Part shown: positions 36,304-44,861 of the stretch, piece by piece
Layout of the letters: each line of letters begins with the position of its first letter
How positions within the stretch are numbered: the stretch's first letter is position 1
NCBI RefSeq assembly: GCF_003755185.1
Contig: NZ_RKIC01000013.1
Coordinates: 62,001 to 126,000, forward strand
DNA from: Frigoribacterium sp. PhB24
GTDB lineage: Bacteria; Actinomycetota; Actinomycetes; Actinomycetales; Microbacteriaceae
Direction: 5' to 3'
Length of the DNA: 64,000 nt
Notes under the pieces: generated by a model
What the model was told of the DNA's origin: nothing
Databases searched by the model: none
Seen by the model: the letters and a program-made list of their open reading frames with translations, nothing else
Made by a program: the position numbers and the translations under genes

Positions 36304-36774
36304 TCAGCGCGAGCTGGTGACCCCGGAGCGGGCATGGCCCGACCCGTCGTCCGCGACGACATGTCGCTCGACGCTCAGGTGGCGAGATCGCTGTTTCCAG
36401 CTCGAGAAAAGATAGGCCAGGCCGAGGCCGGCGTAGACCACGCCGGCAACGATCGATGTGACCGTCTCGACATGGACCGCGGAGGGTACGAGCAGGCTCA
36501 GCCCACTGAGCCCGAAGAACACGGCTAGCACGACGCCAGACGCCAGGCCCCCGGTCAGCTGCCACGCAGGTCGGGCCGAACCCACGGGTTCGTCCGGCCC
36601 CCTGAACACCCGCGCGCAGAAGAGGCTGGTGCCGACCGACAGGGCCAGGGTGACGACGAGCGTCGCCGTCTCACCGAAAACAAGGGCCACGGTGAGTCCG
36701 AGCCCGAATCCGACGACGACGACCGCCAAGACGAGGCCGACCTTGGTCGTCGCCGAGGTGATGCGAAGGGTCAT
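36304..36774 (-). CDS. Four-helix membrane protein, unknown function
   Basis: A 156-residue protein with hydrophobic segments at about 12-33, 38-56, 71-95 and 103-122, and a polar C-terminal tail. I see no recognised family. It lies downstream of, and on the same strand as, the secreted-protein gene at 36789 with a 14-base gap, so the two may form an operon. Confidence 0.6.
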   Translation of the reverse strand: MTLRITSATTKVGLVLAVVVVGFGLGLTVALVFGETATLVVTLALSVGTSLFCARVFRGPDEPVGSARPAWQLTGGLASGVVLAVFFGLSGLSLLVPSAVHVETVTSIVAGVVYAGLGLAYLFSSWKQRSRHLSVERHVVADDGSGHARSGVTSSR

Positions 36775-36788
36775 GAGAACTGTCCTGA

Positions 36789-37712
36789 CTACGCGATGAC
36801 GAAGAACTTGTAGTAATTGCAGTAGTTAGCTGCGCAGTTGTAGAACACTGCCTTGATACGCTTTTTTTGATAGTGGGCCTGAGTGATCGCCTGATCTAAT
36901 GCTGGAGTGATGCCGCAGCCGACGCCCACGAGATAACTCGTAGGTACGACTCTGCAAAATTGACCGACATTGCCCTTCCTTGCAAACATGTTTTCGACCG
37001 TCGTCCTGGACCAGTAGAACGTGGTGGTCTTGTACGACGGGTCTGCGATCACTGGGTAAGCCATGCCGGCGTCGTGGTGGACGACCTGCGTCAGTGTCGC
37101 ACCAGAAATCTCGAATGAGGTATCGACGGAAGTCCCATCGGCTTGGTAAGCCCACGGCGCGTCGAACCGGCCGAGCGGGGTTCCATCGGCCAGGACGATG
37201 ATGGCTCCTCCATCGTCCCCCAGAGCAAGACTGCCGCCGGCTGGAAGCACCAACGGGTACTCGTAACGAGAAGGGGCGGTTGGGGAATCGATCACAGTGG
37301 CGATACGGAGAGATCCATCCTCGCGGACACTCGGCACTGACGACGACCCATTCCTGTTGTCGATGACCAGAGTGCTCGAGTCGACGATCACGGGGTCGCC
37401 CGCTTGTTCATCGAAGGGCAGCCCGATTCTGAGGTCGAGACCGCTGTCAACACCGATACCTTCAGTCGGATCGGCGGGTAGGTCGACATCGACCGGACCG
37501 GCTGTTCCAGCAGGCCCAGACCCTCGTGCTTCTGTCGAGAGTTCGGCAGGCGCAGCGACCGGCGGGGCAACGGCGGCGACAGCAGAAGCTGCCGCTACCG
37601 CTGTGTCGTAGGGGCTTCTCGAGACCGCGTGAGCAGGCGCAGCCAGGAGGCAGGCCCACAGAGCGATCGCGGCCACGGGCGCCACGAAGCGAATGGACTC
37701 GAGTGATGTCAT
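36789..37712 (-). CDS. Secreted protein with Cys-containing C-terminal region, unknown function
   Basis: A 307-residue exported protein. The signal peptide ends near AAPAHA (about residue 29). The middle contains a VQVVHHDAGMAYPVIADPSY-like segment, a motif I associate with variable secreted proteins of actinobacteria. The last ~60 residues carry four Cys and many Tyr/Asn (YNCAANYCNYYKFF). I chose ATG at 37712 for its GGAGGAG ribosome site; ATG at 37781 is upstream in frame. The 3' part is clearly less GC-rich than its neighbours, which suggests transfer. Confidence 0.65.
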   Translation of the reverse strand: MTSLESIRFVAPVAAIALWACLLAAPAHAVSRSPYDTAVAAASAVAAVAPPVAAPAELSTEARGSGPAGTAGPVDVDLPADPTEGIGVDSGLDLRIGLPFDEQAGDPVIVDSSTLVIDNRNGSSSVPSVREDGSLRIATVIDSPTAPSRYEYPLVLPAGGSLALGDDGGAIIVLADGTPLGRFDAPWAYQADGTSVDTSFEISGATLTQVVHHDAGMAYPVIADPSYKTTTFYWSRTTVENMFARKGNVGQFCRVVPTSYLVGVGCGITPALDQAITQAHYQKKRIKAVFYNCAANYCNYYKFFVIA

Positions 37713-37799
37713 CAGGCTCCTCCATTTGTCTGCGTTGATATTCCAGAGTTCCAATGTAGAAGCTGATTGCCTGATGGGCAAGAGATTTAATGAGAAACA

Positions 37800-37972
37800 C
37801 GAGTAGGGAGCCCTGCGGGTTCCCCTGTACGCGCAGTCCGCCGCCGAACGCGTTCGGTTCGGGGAGCTACCTCAACAATGCCCGCGACCAGTGGTCGAGC
37901 AGGGGGTCCTCGCTCGGCACCTTCATGGTCGACAGCATGAAGGCCCAGGTGGACCCGATCATCAAGCGGTGA
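37800..37972 (+). pseudogene. Possible C-terminal gene fragment
   Basis: An open stretch ending in TGA at 37972 has coding-like composition: FGSGSYLNNARDQWSSRG followed by a MVDSMKAQVDPIIKR end. It has no credible start or ribosome site and lies in a 339-base gap. It may be the remnant of a longer gene; the family is not recognised. Confidence 0.35.
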
Positions 37973-38001
37973 CGCCACGGGCGGAGCCCGGACCGACCGC
38001 A

Positions 38002-38038
38002 GGAGGCGCGGTGCGAGATCGTCGCGCACCGCGCCTCC
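38002..38038. terminator. Motif-pair hairpin with 14-bp stem
   Basis: GGAGGCGCGGTGCG (38002-38015) pairs exactly with 38025-38038 across a 9-base loop. Both arms are AGGAGGCGCG motif copies in inverted order. It lies immediately before the -10 hexamer of the gene at 38052. Confidence 0.6.
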
Positions 38039-38039
38039 C

Positions 38040-38045
38040 TAGGAT
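38040..38045 (+). promoter_or_regulatory. Leaderless -10 hexamer TAGGAT
   Basis: TAGGAT is separated by 6 bases from the ATG at 38052. It belongs to the start region shared with 31707-31750. Confidence 0.55.
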
Positions 38046-38051
38046 CGGGGC

Positions 38052-38429
38052 ATGCCTCTCGACCAGTGGTACGACGACGCGAGCCCCCCGCGCGAATCGG
38101 CACGTCCCGACGAGCGGATGGCCGACACGAACGAGATCGTGCACGTGGTCCTGGTCGAGTGGGCCGAGGGAGCCCCGGCCGACGTGGCCGAGCAGGCGTC
38201 GCGGCTGTCGACCGAGCACCTGACCGGCATCGACGGCGTGCTGTCGGTGTCGAGCGGAGGCAGCGTCAGCCCCGAGCAGCTCGAGGCCGGCTTCGACTGG
38301 ATGCTCGTGGTGCGTTTCCGTGACGCCGCGGCGCGCGACGGCTACCTCCCCCACCCGTCGCACCAGCCCGTGGCGACCTACCTCGGCGACGCGTCCGCCC
38401 GCGTCGTCGTCTTCGACGTCGAGGCCTGA
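38052..38429 (+). CDS. Dabb (stress-responsive A/B barrel) domain protein
   Basis: A 125-residue protein. From about residue 23 (MADTNEIVHVVLVEWAEG) to the end it matches the dimeric alpha/beta barrel Dabb family, including YLPHPSHQPVATYL. Members are stress-induced or act as small cyclases; the function here is unknown. Residues 1-22 are not part of the domain and begin MPLDQWYDDA, the same as the gene at 31719. A natural start may once have been at 38118, with the upstream cassette added later. Confidence 0.75.
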   Translation: MPLDQWYDDASPPRESARPDERMADTNEIVHVVLVEWAEGAPADVAEQASRLSTEHLTGIDGVLSVSSGGSVSPEQLEAGFDWMLVVRFRDAAARDGYLPHPSHQPVATYLGDASARVVVFDVEA

Positions 38430-38433
38430 CCGA

Positions 38434-38473
38434 CCGAAGGAGGCGCGGGTCGGGTGAGCCGCGCCTCCTCCGG
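38434..38473. terminator. Motif-pair hairpin terminator
   Basis: GGAGGCGCGG (38439-38448) and CCGCGCCTCC (38459-38468) form a 10-bp stem, extended by flanking CCG/CGG bases, with a 10-base loop. It follows the Dabb gene stop by 5-10 bases. Confidence 0.6.
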
Positions 38474-38509
38474 TCGCATTCCCCGCTGTCGCCGGCACCG
38501 GCGCGGCGG

Positions 38510-38515
38510 TAGGTT
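38510..38515 (+). promoter_or_regulatory. Leaderless -10 hexamer TAGGTT
   Basis: TAGGTT lies 6 bases before the ATG at 38522, with no ribosome site between. Confidence 0.5.
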
Positions 38516-38521
38516 CACCTC

Positions 38522-38953
38522 ATGAAGCTCCTCGCCGGCCTCCTCACCGCCGTCTTGGTGGTGACGGTGCTGTTGGTGCTCGCCGTGCGGGCCGACCCGG
38601 ACGTGCCGCTGTCGTTGTCCGGGGCCGACGCGCGCATCCCGTACTGCACGACCTACGAGCTGGTGGTGGCCGCCGACCTGTCGACCGAGACACTGCCGGC
38701 CTGTGCGCCGCACGGGGTCGAACTGCGCTTCCCCGACGGAGCCGTCCTCGACCTGCCCGACGAGCCCGGCACCGGGGCCATGTCCTCCGGAGGCCACGAC
38801 TACACCTACGTCGACGTCGGCGCCTTCGGCCTGTACGCCTCGCGAGCCGACCACGCGTGCGAGCAGATCGAGCAATGGGGCACCCCCGAAGCCATCCGCC
38901 GCGTCACCGAGGCCTTCGGCGACGACTACGCCTGCGTCCCCGAGCTCCACTGA
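38522..38953 (+). CDS. Small exported or membrane-anchored protein, unknown function
   Basis: A 143-residue protein. The N-terminal hydrophobic helix (about 3-24) is an uncleaved anchor or signal sequence. The remaining part has four Cys (YCTTYE, LPACAP, HACEQ, YACVPE) that could form two disulfides outside the cell. I recognise no family. A hexamer at 38510 suggests leaderless transcription. Confidence 0.55.
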   Translation: MKLLAGLLTAVLVVTVLLVLAVRADPDVPLSLSGADARIPYCTTYELVVAADLSTETLPACAPHGVELRFPDGAVLDLPDEPGTGAMSSGGHDYTYVDVGAFGLYASRADHACEQIEQWGTPEAIRRVTEAFGDDYACVPELH

Positions 38954-38989
38954 CCCGAGGAGGCGCGGGTCACCCGAGCACCCGAGGCG

Positions 38990-39250
38990 TCAGGTCGACG
39001 AGCCGCTAGAGCTCTTTCGCGTCCGCCGCTCGAATAGCTGGCCCGAGAAGACTCCGACGACGATCCCGAACAAGGCTAGGCACAGCGGTCCCGCTTCACT
39101 GTCGTTCAGGCCGCCACGACGTGCCAGCACGAAGACGACGAACCAGGCCGCCATGGGCAGACAGGCCAGAACCGTGCCCCAGACCCGGTTGCTGAAGGCG
39201 GATGCGAGCCCGAAGGCGAACCCTGCCGCGAGGCCGATGAGGACCGTCAC
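38990..39250 (-). CDS. Small membrane protein, unknown function
   Basis: An 86-residue protein with three hydrophobic segments (about 2-18, 24-42 and 53-70) and a basic C-terminal tail. It starts with GTG at 39250. It is close to and on the same strand as the alcohol dehydrogenase gene, 65 bases downstream of it. No family recognised. Confidence 0.5.
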   Translation of the reverse strand: MTVLIGLAAGFAFGLASAFSNRVWGTVLACLPMAAWFVVFVLARRGGLNDSEAGPLCLALFGIVVGVFSGQLFERRTRKSSSGSST

Positions 39251-39315
39251 GACCGTGCCTCAGCATCTCGCGAAGGTCGGCCACCACGTCCCGAGGATGG
39301 GCGGCGCGAGGCGGT

Positions 39316-40371
39316 CTACCCGTTCGGCGCAACCAGCACCTTCGCGTGCTCCGTCTTCCCGCTGTCGAGCTCCTCGAGCAGCCCCGGCAGCTCGTCGAGT
39401 CCGACTGTCCCCGTGATGAGCGGTCCCGCCTCGACCGAGCCGTCGGCGAGCGCCCGCATCGCGCCGACGAAGTCGGAGTGCGTGTAGGCGAGACTGCCGA
39501 CGACGGTCAGTTCGCGGCTCTGCCAGTCGCCGTACGAGACCTCCGAGGTGGTCATCGGGTAGCCGAGCAGGGCGAGCGTGCCGCCGCGGCGGACGAGCTC
39601 GGCGCTCGGCTGGAACAGCGAGGAGGCGCCGGTGCACTCGTAGAGGACGTCCGCGCCGAGTCCGTCGGTCAGTTCGAGCACCCGAGCCGTGAACCCCTCG
39701 CCGGGAGCGTGGACGTCGGTGAAGCCGAGGCGGCGGGCGGTCTCGCGCCGCGCCTCCATGGGTTCGACGACGACGACGGCACCGGCGCCGGCGTGGCGGG
39801 CGTGCTGGGCGGTGAGCAGGCCGATGGGTCCGGCGCCCTGGACCACGACGACCGAGCCGAGGCGCTGGGCGGCGCGGCGGACGGCGTGGAAGGTGACGGC
39901 GGTGGGTTCGACGAGGCCGAGCTGCTCGTCGGTGAGGCCGTCGAGGGCGCGCTGGACGCGGCGTTCGTGGACGGTGAGGTGCTGGGCGAAGGCTCCGTGG
40001 GTGGGGGCGTCGGGCGAGATGCCGTTGGCCTCGGCGAAGGCGGTGTCGCAGTGGTCGGGGTGTCCGGCGCGGCACATGGCGCAGGTGCCGCAGGGCGGGC
40101 CGACGCTGGCGACGACGCGGTCCCCCACGGCGACGGTCGTGACCCGGCTGCCCGCGGCGACGACGGTGCCGGTCCACTCGTGGCCGAACACCGCAGCGGG
40201 GATGATCCCGCCCGACGCCCACCCGTGCGTGTCCGTGGCGCAGACGCCCGTGTAGCGGATGCGCACCACGACCTGCTGCTCCCCCGGAGCCTCGAGGTCG
40301 GCCTCGGCGAAGGCCACCGAGCGCTCGGCGTCGACGGTGGCGAAACGGGTGCGGGCAGGCAGGTCGGTCAT
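39316..40371 (-). CDS. Zinc-dependent medium-chain alcohol dehydrogenase
   Basis: A 351-residue MDR-family enzyme oxidising a polyol or alcohol with NAD(P). Catalytic zinc ligands are in TGVCATD and GHEW. The structural zinc site is CGTCAMCRAGHPDHC (four Cys). The nucleotide-binding motif is VQGAGPIGLLTAQ. I chose ATG at 40371; a TACCCT hexamer 7 bases upstream suggests a leaderless start, and a 22-base palindrome lies just beyond it. It resembles sorbitol or threonine dehydrogenase-like members; the substrate is unknown. Confidence 0.88.
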   Translation of the reverse strand: MTDLPARTRFATVDAERSVAFAEADLEAPGEQQVVVRIRYTGVCATDTHGWASGGIIPAAVFGHEWTGTVVAAGSRVTTVAVGDRVVASVGPPCGTCAMCRAGHPDHCDTAFAEANGISPDAPTHGAFAQHLTVHERRVQRALDGLTDEQLGLVEPTAVTFHAVRRAAQRLGSVVVVQGAGPIGLLTAQHARHAGAGAVVVVEPMEARRETARRLGFTDVHAPGEGFTARVLELTDGLGADVLYECTGASSLFQPSAELVRRGGTLALLGYPMTTSEVSYGDWQSRELTVVGSLAYTHSDFVGAMRALADGSVEAGPLITGTVGLDELPGLLEELDSGKTEHAKVLVAPNG

Positions 40372-40378
40372 GCAGCCC

Positions 40379-40384
40379 AGGGTA
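40379..40384 (-). promoter_or_regulatory. Leaderless -10 hexamer TACCCT
   Basis: On the - strand TACCCT is followed after 7 bases by the ATG at 40371 of the alcohol dehydrogenase gene. Confidence 0.45.
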
Positions 40385-40387
40385 GAC

Positions 40388-40409
40388 GTGGGCGACAGGT
40401 GTCGCCCAC
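40388..40409. promoter_or_regulatory. Palindromic operator candidate
   Basis: GTGGGCGACA and its exact complement flank two bases. The site covers the -35 area directly upstream of the alcohol dehydrogenase -10 box, so a repressor bound here would block transcription. No regulator gene is adjacent. Confidence 0.45.
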
Positions 40410-40578
40410 GCTCACGGTCGACTTGCGGCCGCACGTGCGCGGAGTTACGGCGCAGCGCTCGGACACTGGCGACTTGCGACGATGCGCCCGGGGGTGTGAA
40501 GAAGGGGCCCCCGCCTCGTGTCTCGAAGGGCGTCGAGGCGAGGGGAAGCAGCAGGTCATGCGCACATCTCCGAGCGCG

Positions 40579-41346
40579 CTAGATGGACGTGTATCCGCCG
40601 TCGATGACGATCTGCTGGCCGGTGATGTAGCTGGAGTTGTCGGACACGAGGAAGCGAACGAGCCCCGTGAGGTCTTCCGGCTTCGCCATGCGCCCCTGCG
40701 GGATGAGAGATGTCCAGCTCTCGAGCAGTTCCGGTTCGCGGTCGATGATCTGCTGGGTGAGGTCGGTGAGGACATAGCCCGGTGACATCGAGTTCACGCG
40801 GATGCCTCGGCTGGCCCATTCGACGGCCAGGGACTTGGCCAGGTGGGCGACGGCTGCCTTGGACGAGTTGTAGGAGGCAGCCCACTGCGGCACGTTGACG
40901 ATGAGCCCGGACATGGACGCGATCAGGACGGCACTACCGGTGAGGTCGTTGGCCAGGAGGCCGCGACCGAATGCCTGGGTCGAGAAGAAGGTGCCGGTCA
41001 AGTTGACGTCGATGACTTTCCGCCAGTGGTCGGCTGTCACGTCGACGGAGTCCCCGTTGATCTCGATGCCCGCGGCCGTGAGGAGGATCTGTGGGACTCC
41101 CAGCTGCTCGGAGATCACGTCGAAGGCGGTGTTGGTTGCGTCCTGGTCGGTGACGTCGAGCTTCTGACCGAGAGCGCGCACGCCGTATTCCTCGGAGAGC
41201 GTGTGCGCCGTGTCCTCGACCGTGTCGAGCAGATCGAGCAGCGCGATGTCTGCTCCGTCGGCAGCTAGTGCGCGGGCCACGGTGAGGCCGATGCCGCGTC
41301 CTCCGCCCGTGATGACCGCCGTCGTTCCTGTCAGATTGGTGTCCAT
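40579..41346 (-). CDS. Short-chain dehydrogenase/reductase
   Basis: A 255-residue classical SDR. It has the cofactor motif TGGGRGIG (13-20), the LDVTD acidic residue for NAD, and the catalytic Ser144/146, Tyr159 and Lys163 (YNSSK). Its C-terminal SYITGQQIVIDGGYTSI is typical of gluconate/polyol dehydrogenases. It is the last gene of the divergent operon 44861-40579 and probably oxidises a short polyol such as a tetritol to its keto sugar. The substrate is inferred from the neighbours. Confidence 0.87.
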   Translation of the reverse strand: MDTNLTGTTAVITGGGRGIGLTVARALAADGADIALLDLLDTVEDTAHTLSEEYGVRALGQKLDVTDQDATNTAFDVISEQLGVPQILLTAAGIEINGDSVDVTADHWRKVIDVNLTGTFFSTQAFGRGLLANDLTGSAVLIASMSGLIVNVPQWAASYNSSKAAVAHLAKSLAVEWASRGIRVNSMSPGYVLTDLTQQIIDREPELLESWTSLIPQGRMAKPEDLTGLVRFLVSDNSSYITGQQIVIDGGYTSI

Positions 41347-41394
41347 GAGTTGCTCCTTGTGGTGATGAAGAGTGAGTGCAGGTCTTGGTGGTGG

Positions 41395-42087
41395 CTAGCG
41401 AGCGTCGTCCCAGCCGGTGCGGGCCTCGGCGATGAAGCGTCGGGCAGCTGACGCCGGATCGTCAGAGCTGAGGACGCCACTCGTCGATCCGGTGCCGTCG
41501 GCACCGGCGGCCATGATGCTTCGAGCGATGTCGGGTGACGAGACGCCGCCCGCGTGCATCATGAGCACGCGCGGATGGGCGTCCTTCACAGCAGTGTTCG
41601 ACGACGGGATCCACGCGCGCGTATGGCCTCCGCTCGTTCCGATGAGGTCGGGCGGCTCGAAGAGGATCACGCTCGGATTCAGGGCCGCGGATTCGAGCGC
41701 TTCTCGTTCCGTGCCTGCACACACGATGCTGAGGAGGCCAGTCTCGGCGGTGCGGCGAACGGCGTCGGCGAGAGCGTCCGCGCTGAGAGGGTTGCTGTCG
41801 TGGTTGAGCATCACTCCGTCAGCAGCGACATCTTCCAGCGCCTCGGCGGTCACGGTGCCGAAAGTGGGACCGATGCCGTCGGCGCTCAGCTCCTGCCCGA
41901 AGACGAGCACGCCGGTCTTCAGCTGGACGAGGGGCGAGATGAACGCGGTCGGGACCGTGACGATGACCGTGACGCCGTAGTCGTACCCTGCTCGACCGGC
42001 GGCGCGGGCGACGTCCACCATCTCAGGGAGTCTGAGTAAGTTTTTCGGACCGATCTCGAAGAACGGCCCGGTGAGTGCCGCGGTCAC
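41395..42087 (-). CDS. Triosephosphate-isomerase-like sugar-phosphate isomerase
   Basis: A 230-residue TIM-family protein, shorter and more divergent than glycolytic TpiA. The N-terminal FFEIGPKNLL keeps the catalytic Lys. The His region reads MLNHDSNPLS, and the Glu loop is FEPPDLIGT in place of the usual YEPVWAIGT. Enzymes of this type (EryH-like) isomerise tetrulose phosphates. The GTG start overlaps the preceding stop (GTGA). With the kinase upstream it would convert the phosphorylated sugar. The longer frame to 42219 lacks coding sense. Confidence 0.78.
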   Translation of the reverse strand: MTAALTGPFFEIGPKNLLRLPEMVDVARAAGRAGYDYGVTVIVTVPTAFISPLVQLKTGVLVFGQELSADGIGPTFGTVTAEALEDVAADGVMLNHDSNPLSADALADAVRRTAETGLLSIVCAGTEREALESAALNPSVILFEPPDLIGTSGGHTRAWIPSSNTAVKDAHPRVLMMHAGGVSSPDIARSIMAAGADGTGSTSGVLSSDDPASAARRFIAEARTGWDDAR

Positions 42088-42905
42088 GAGCGGAGTAGCT
42101 GTCGGAGGTAGCGGGCCGTCTCGGGCAGTGTGCGAGCAGGGTCTCCTTCGGTGGAGCACTCGAGGTTCAGGTAGCCGTCGTAGTCGATGTCTCGAAGGGC
42201 CTGGACGATGCCCGGCCAATCGAGGTGGCCGTGGCCGGGGAGAAGCCGGTTGTTGTCACCGAGGTGAACGTGCACCACATGGCCTCGGGCCTGTCGGAGC
42301 GACGCGGGGATGTCGGCTTCCTCGATGGACATGTGGAAGACGTCGGGGAGCAGGCCCGCGTTGGTGTGGCCTACCGCCTGGATGATGTCGAGGTTGTCGG
42401 AGACCAGGTTGAGGTACTTGCTCTCGTATCGGTTCAGGGGTTCCAGCAGGACGCGACCGTCACTACCCTCGACGATCTCGAGCAGTTCGCGGTAGAAGGC
42501 GATGAACGACGTGATCTGGTCATCGCTGAGTTGCTGGAAGGGGTCGAAGAGAGGCAGGGGGTTCTGGACCCCGTATTCGAACTCGATCTCGGTGACGGCA
42601 CCGATCTCCGCGCACACGGAAGCCGCTTCTTTGTACATGGCGCGGCAGCGTTCACGGAGGTCGGGGTCGGAAGACATGGCCTTCCCGTATATGTCGTCGG
42701 TCAAGACGAACTCCACCGGACGAATGCCGGTCCGGCTGGTCAGAGAAGAGAGTTCGGCGCGCACACTGGCGTTCCACTCGCCGAGGGGTTGGAACACGGC
42801 GATTGCGTCGTAGCCCCATTCGGCGAGTCGCTCAGCTTTGTCGGTGAGAGTGGCTCCCGGGACCATCGGGGACGAGCAGGCTAATTTCATTTCTCTTCCG
42901 TTCAT
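42084..42905 (-). CDS. Sugar-phosphate isomerase/epimerase (xylose-isomerase-like TIM barrel)
   Basis: A 273-residue AP-endonuclease-2-fold protein of the hydroxypyruvate isomerase/LerI/OtnI type. Metal ligands are suggested by VLLEPLNRYE, LLPDVFHMSIEE, VVHVHLGDNNR and YLNLECS. It begins two bases before the kinase stop region and overlaps the TIM-like gene. Proteins of this family in tetritol operons interconvert erythrulose phosphates. The start could also be ATG at 42890 (MKLACSS), which has its own GGAAGAG. Confidence 0.82.
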   Translation of the reverse strand: MNGREMKLACSSPMVPGATLTDKAERLAEWGYDAIAVFQPLGEWNASVRAELSSLTSRTGIRPVEFVLTDDIYGKAMSSDPDLRERCRAMYKEAASVCAEIGAVTEIEFEYGVQNPLPLFDPFQQLSDDQITSFIAFYRELLEIVEGSDGRVLLEPLNRYESKYLNLVSDNLDIIQAVGHTNAGLLPDVFHMSIEEADIPASLRQARGHVVHVHLGDNNRLLPGHGHLDWPGIVQALRDIDYDGYLNLECSTEGDPARTLPETARYLRQLLRS

Positions 42906-42906
42906 C

Positions 42907-44361
42907 TCAGCCTCGGTAGAGGCGGTCGAGCGAGTTTTCGAACTGCGCGTACCGCTCGACGCGGTCGCGAGTGGGGTGGGCGGTGAAACGCCGGGTGGTG
43001 GGCGGGCTCAGCGTGGCGACGTCATCGATCCCGTCGATCTCGCCCGCCGTGACGAGAGCCAGCGCAGCCGCCCCGCGACATGTGGCTTCTTTCTCGTCGG
43101 GCACAATGACGTCGACCCCGCAGACGTCGGCTTTGAGCTGACTCCAGAAGGACGATTCGGCCCCGCCTCCCGTCGAGACGATCTCCCGGACCGTGTCGAC
43201 GGTCAGGTAGTCGACGTTTCGGCGCAGGAGGTGCGCGATGCCCTCCTCGACGGCATAGGCCATGTCGATGCGGTCGTGGGAAAGGGTCAGACCGAGCATG
43301 GCTCCCCGCGCGTTGGGGAGGAAGTCGGGCGGGTTGAGACCTGTCAGGTAGGGCAGGAAAAGGGGCGCTGTCGTGGGAGGCCGCTGCTGCAGCTGGCCTT
43401 CGAGGGCGTGGTAGCTCATACCTGACAGCCCTTGTTCCCGGAACCACTCGAGGGCGACCCCGCCACTGTCGGCACCGTTGAAGAGGATCGTCTCCCCTTC
43501 TCGTAGCCCTGGGTGGAAGGACACCTTGCGGGCGGCGTCGAAGGTCCAGTCCTCCACCAGCATCGACAGCGACAGGACCGTTCCAGCCGACTCACTGACC
43601 ACACCTGCTCGGTACGAGCCGGTGCCGACCATGGCGCAGAAGTGATCCAGGGCGCCCGCGTTGACGTGGTAGCTGCGAGCTGGAGGAAGATCGCGGACGA
43701 CGGCCTGAGCGACGGTGCCGACATCGGTGCCGGCGGGCACGACCTCGGGCAGGGTGGCCGGTTCCACACCGCAGGCGTCCACCATGGCGTCCCAGTAGTC
43801 ACCTCGGGTCACGTCCCAGAGGTACGTGAAGCCACGCGTGGTCTTCTCGCCCACAGCGAGGCCGGTGAACCGTTGGATCAAGAAATCCTTGATCATCAGC
43901 ACATTTGCGGCCCGGGCGAGCACGTTCGGTTCGTGCCGCCTGAGCCACAGCAGCTTGGATGCCGGCCACGTGGTACTCGAGAACGGCTCCCCCGTGACGG
44001 TGAAAGCCGTGTCCGGATCGAAGAGGCCGGCGAGGTCGTCTGTTTCGGCCACAGCGCGCTCATCGAGCCACGACATGGCCGGTCGGACGGCGCCACCATC
44101 CCGGTCGCTCAGGACGAGGGACTCAGCTTGACCCGTGAGGGCGATCACGATGTCGTGACCGGCCGTGCCGCCGGCCGTTCGAGCGCAGTCAGCGATGAGC
44201 CTCAACACGGTTCGGAACAGGCCCTCGGGGTCGAACTCGACCTGGACACCGATGCGATCGTAGGTGGCAGCCTGTGACGCGCTTGCGAGTTGACGGAGAC
44301 TCTCGTCATACAAGACCGTCTTGAGGTTCGTCGTACCGACGTCCACCGCGTAGACCAGCAC
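42907..44361 (-). CDS. FGGY-family carbohydrate kinase
   Basis: A 484-residue ATP-dependent sugar kinase. It has the N-terminal phosphate loop DVGTTNLKTVLYD (7-19), a central AGALDHFCAMVGTGSYRAG, and the C-terminal adenosine motif VSTGGGAESSFWSQL. Sister families act on xylulose, erythritol, gluconate or ribulose. Together with an SDR and two isomerases it probably phosphorylates the keto sugar. The GTG start lies two bases after the YjbQ gene stop. Confidence 0.87.
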   Translation of the reverse strand: MLVYAVDVGTTNLKTVLYDESLRQLASASQAATYDRIGVQVEFDPEGLFRTVLRLIADCARTAGGTAGHDIVIALTGQAESLVLSDRDGGAVRPAMSWLDERAVAETDDLAGLFDPDTAFTVTGEPFSSTTWPASKLLWLRRHEPNVLARAANVLMIKDFLIQRFTGLAVGEKTTRGFTYLWDVTRGDYWDAMVDACGVEPATLPEVVPAGTDVGTVAQAVVRDLPPARSYHVNAGALDHFCAMVGTGSYRAGVVSESAGTVLSLSMLVEDWTFDAARKVSFHPGLREGETILFNGADSGGVALEWFREQGLSGMSYHALEGQLQQRPPTTAPLFLPYLTGLNPPDFLPNARGAMLGLTLSHDRIDMAYAVEEGIAHLLRRNVDYLTVDTVREIVSTGGGAESSFWSQLKADVCGVDVIVPDEKEATCRGAAALALVTAGEIDGIDDVATLSPPTTRRFTAHPTRDRVERYAQFENSLDRLYRG

Positions 44362-44363
44362 GC

Positions 44364-44861
44364 TCAGTCACCGATGAGGTGGAACTGGACGGTGCGGGTC
44401 CGGGCCCTCACTGAGTCGAGGTCGCCGAAATAGACCCGGCCGAACTCGCCCAGCACAGCCGAACCGTCGGCGACCGGAACCGTCTCGGATCGACCGAGGA
44501 TCGACGAGATGATGTGTCCGTCCGTGTTCAAGCCCCACTCCGGAAGCTCCCCACGCAGATCGGCAGCGTTCTTGATGTGAATAGGACCAGGGTGCAGGTA
44601 CTGTCCTTCGTGCCTCGTCGGAGGGACGATCTTGGACAACACGTTGAGCGTGTCCTGGAGAAGCAGCTGTGTGCCGTAGTAGGTCTTGTCCTCAGACTCT
44701 TCCTGGAGGAGAACGCAGCAGCTCGTGTGCTGCGAGTACACGAGAGCGATGCCGTCACGGAAGCCGGTCTGCTCGATGAAGGACACGAGCTGTTCGGTCA
44801 CGTCGAAGAATTCCTGGCGGGCGGGGGTGTCGACTTCGATGGATCGGCGGTGAGTGACCAT
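44364..44861 (-). CDS. YjbQ/UPF0047-family protein
   Basis: A 165-residue protein of the YjbQ family, with QHTSCCVLLQEESED, HEGQYLHPGPIHIKNAADLRG, and NTDGHIISSILGRSETVPV near the C-terminus. E. coli YjbQ shows weak thiamine-phosphate synthase activity, but the true role is unknown and the gene is often found in sugar-catabolic operons. It is the first gene of this operon, with AGAGGT before its ATG. Confidence 0.85.
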   Translation of the reverse strand: MVTHRRSIEVDTPARQEFFDVTEQLVSFIEQTGFRDGIALVYSQHTSCCVLLQEESEDKTYYGTQLLLQDTLNVLSKIVPPTRHEGQYLHPGPIHIKNAADLRGELPEWGLNTDGHIISSILGRSETVPVADGSAVLGEFGRVYFGDLDSVRARTRTVQFHLIGD

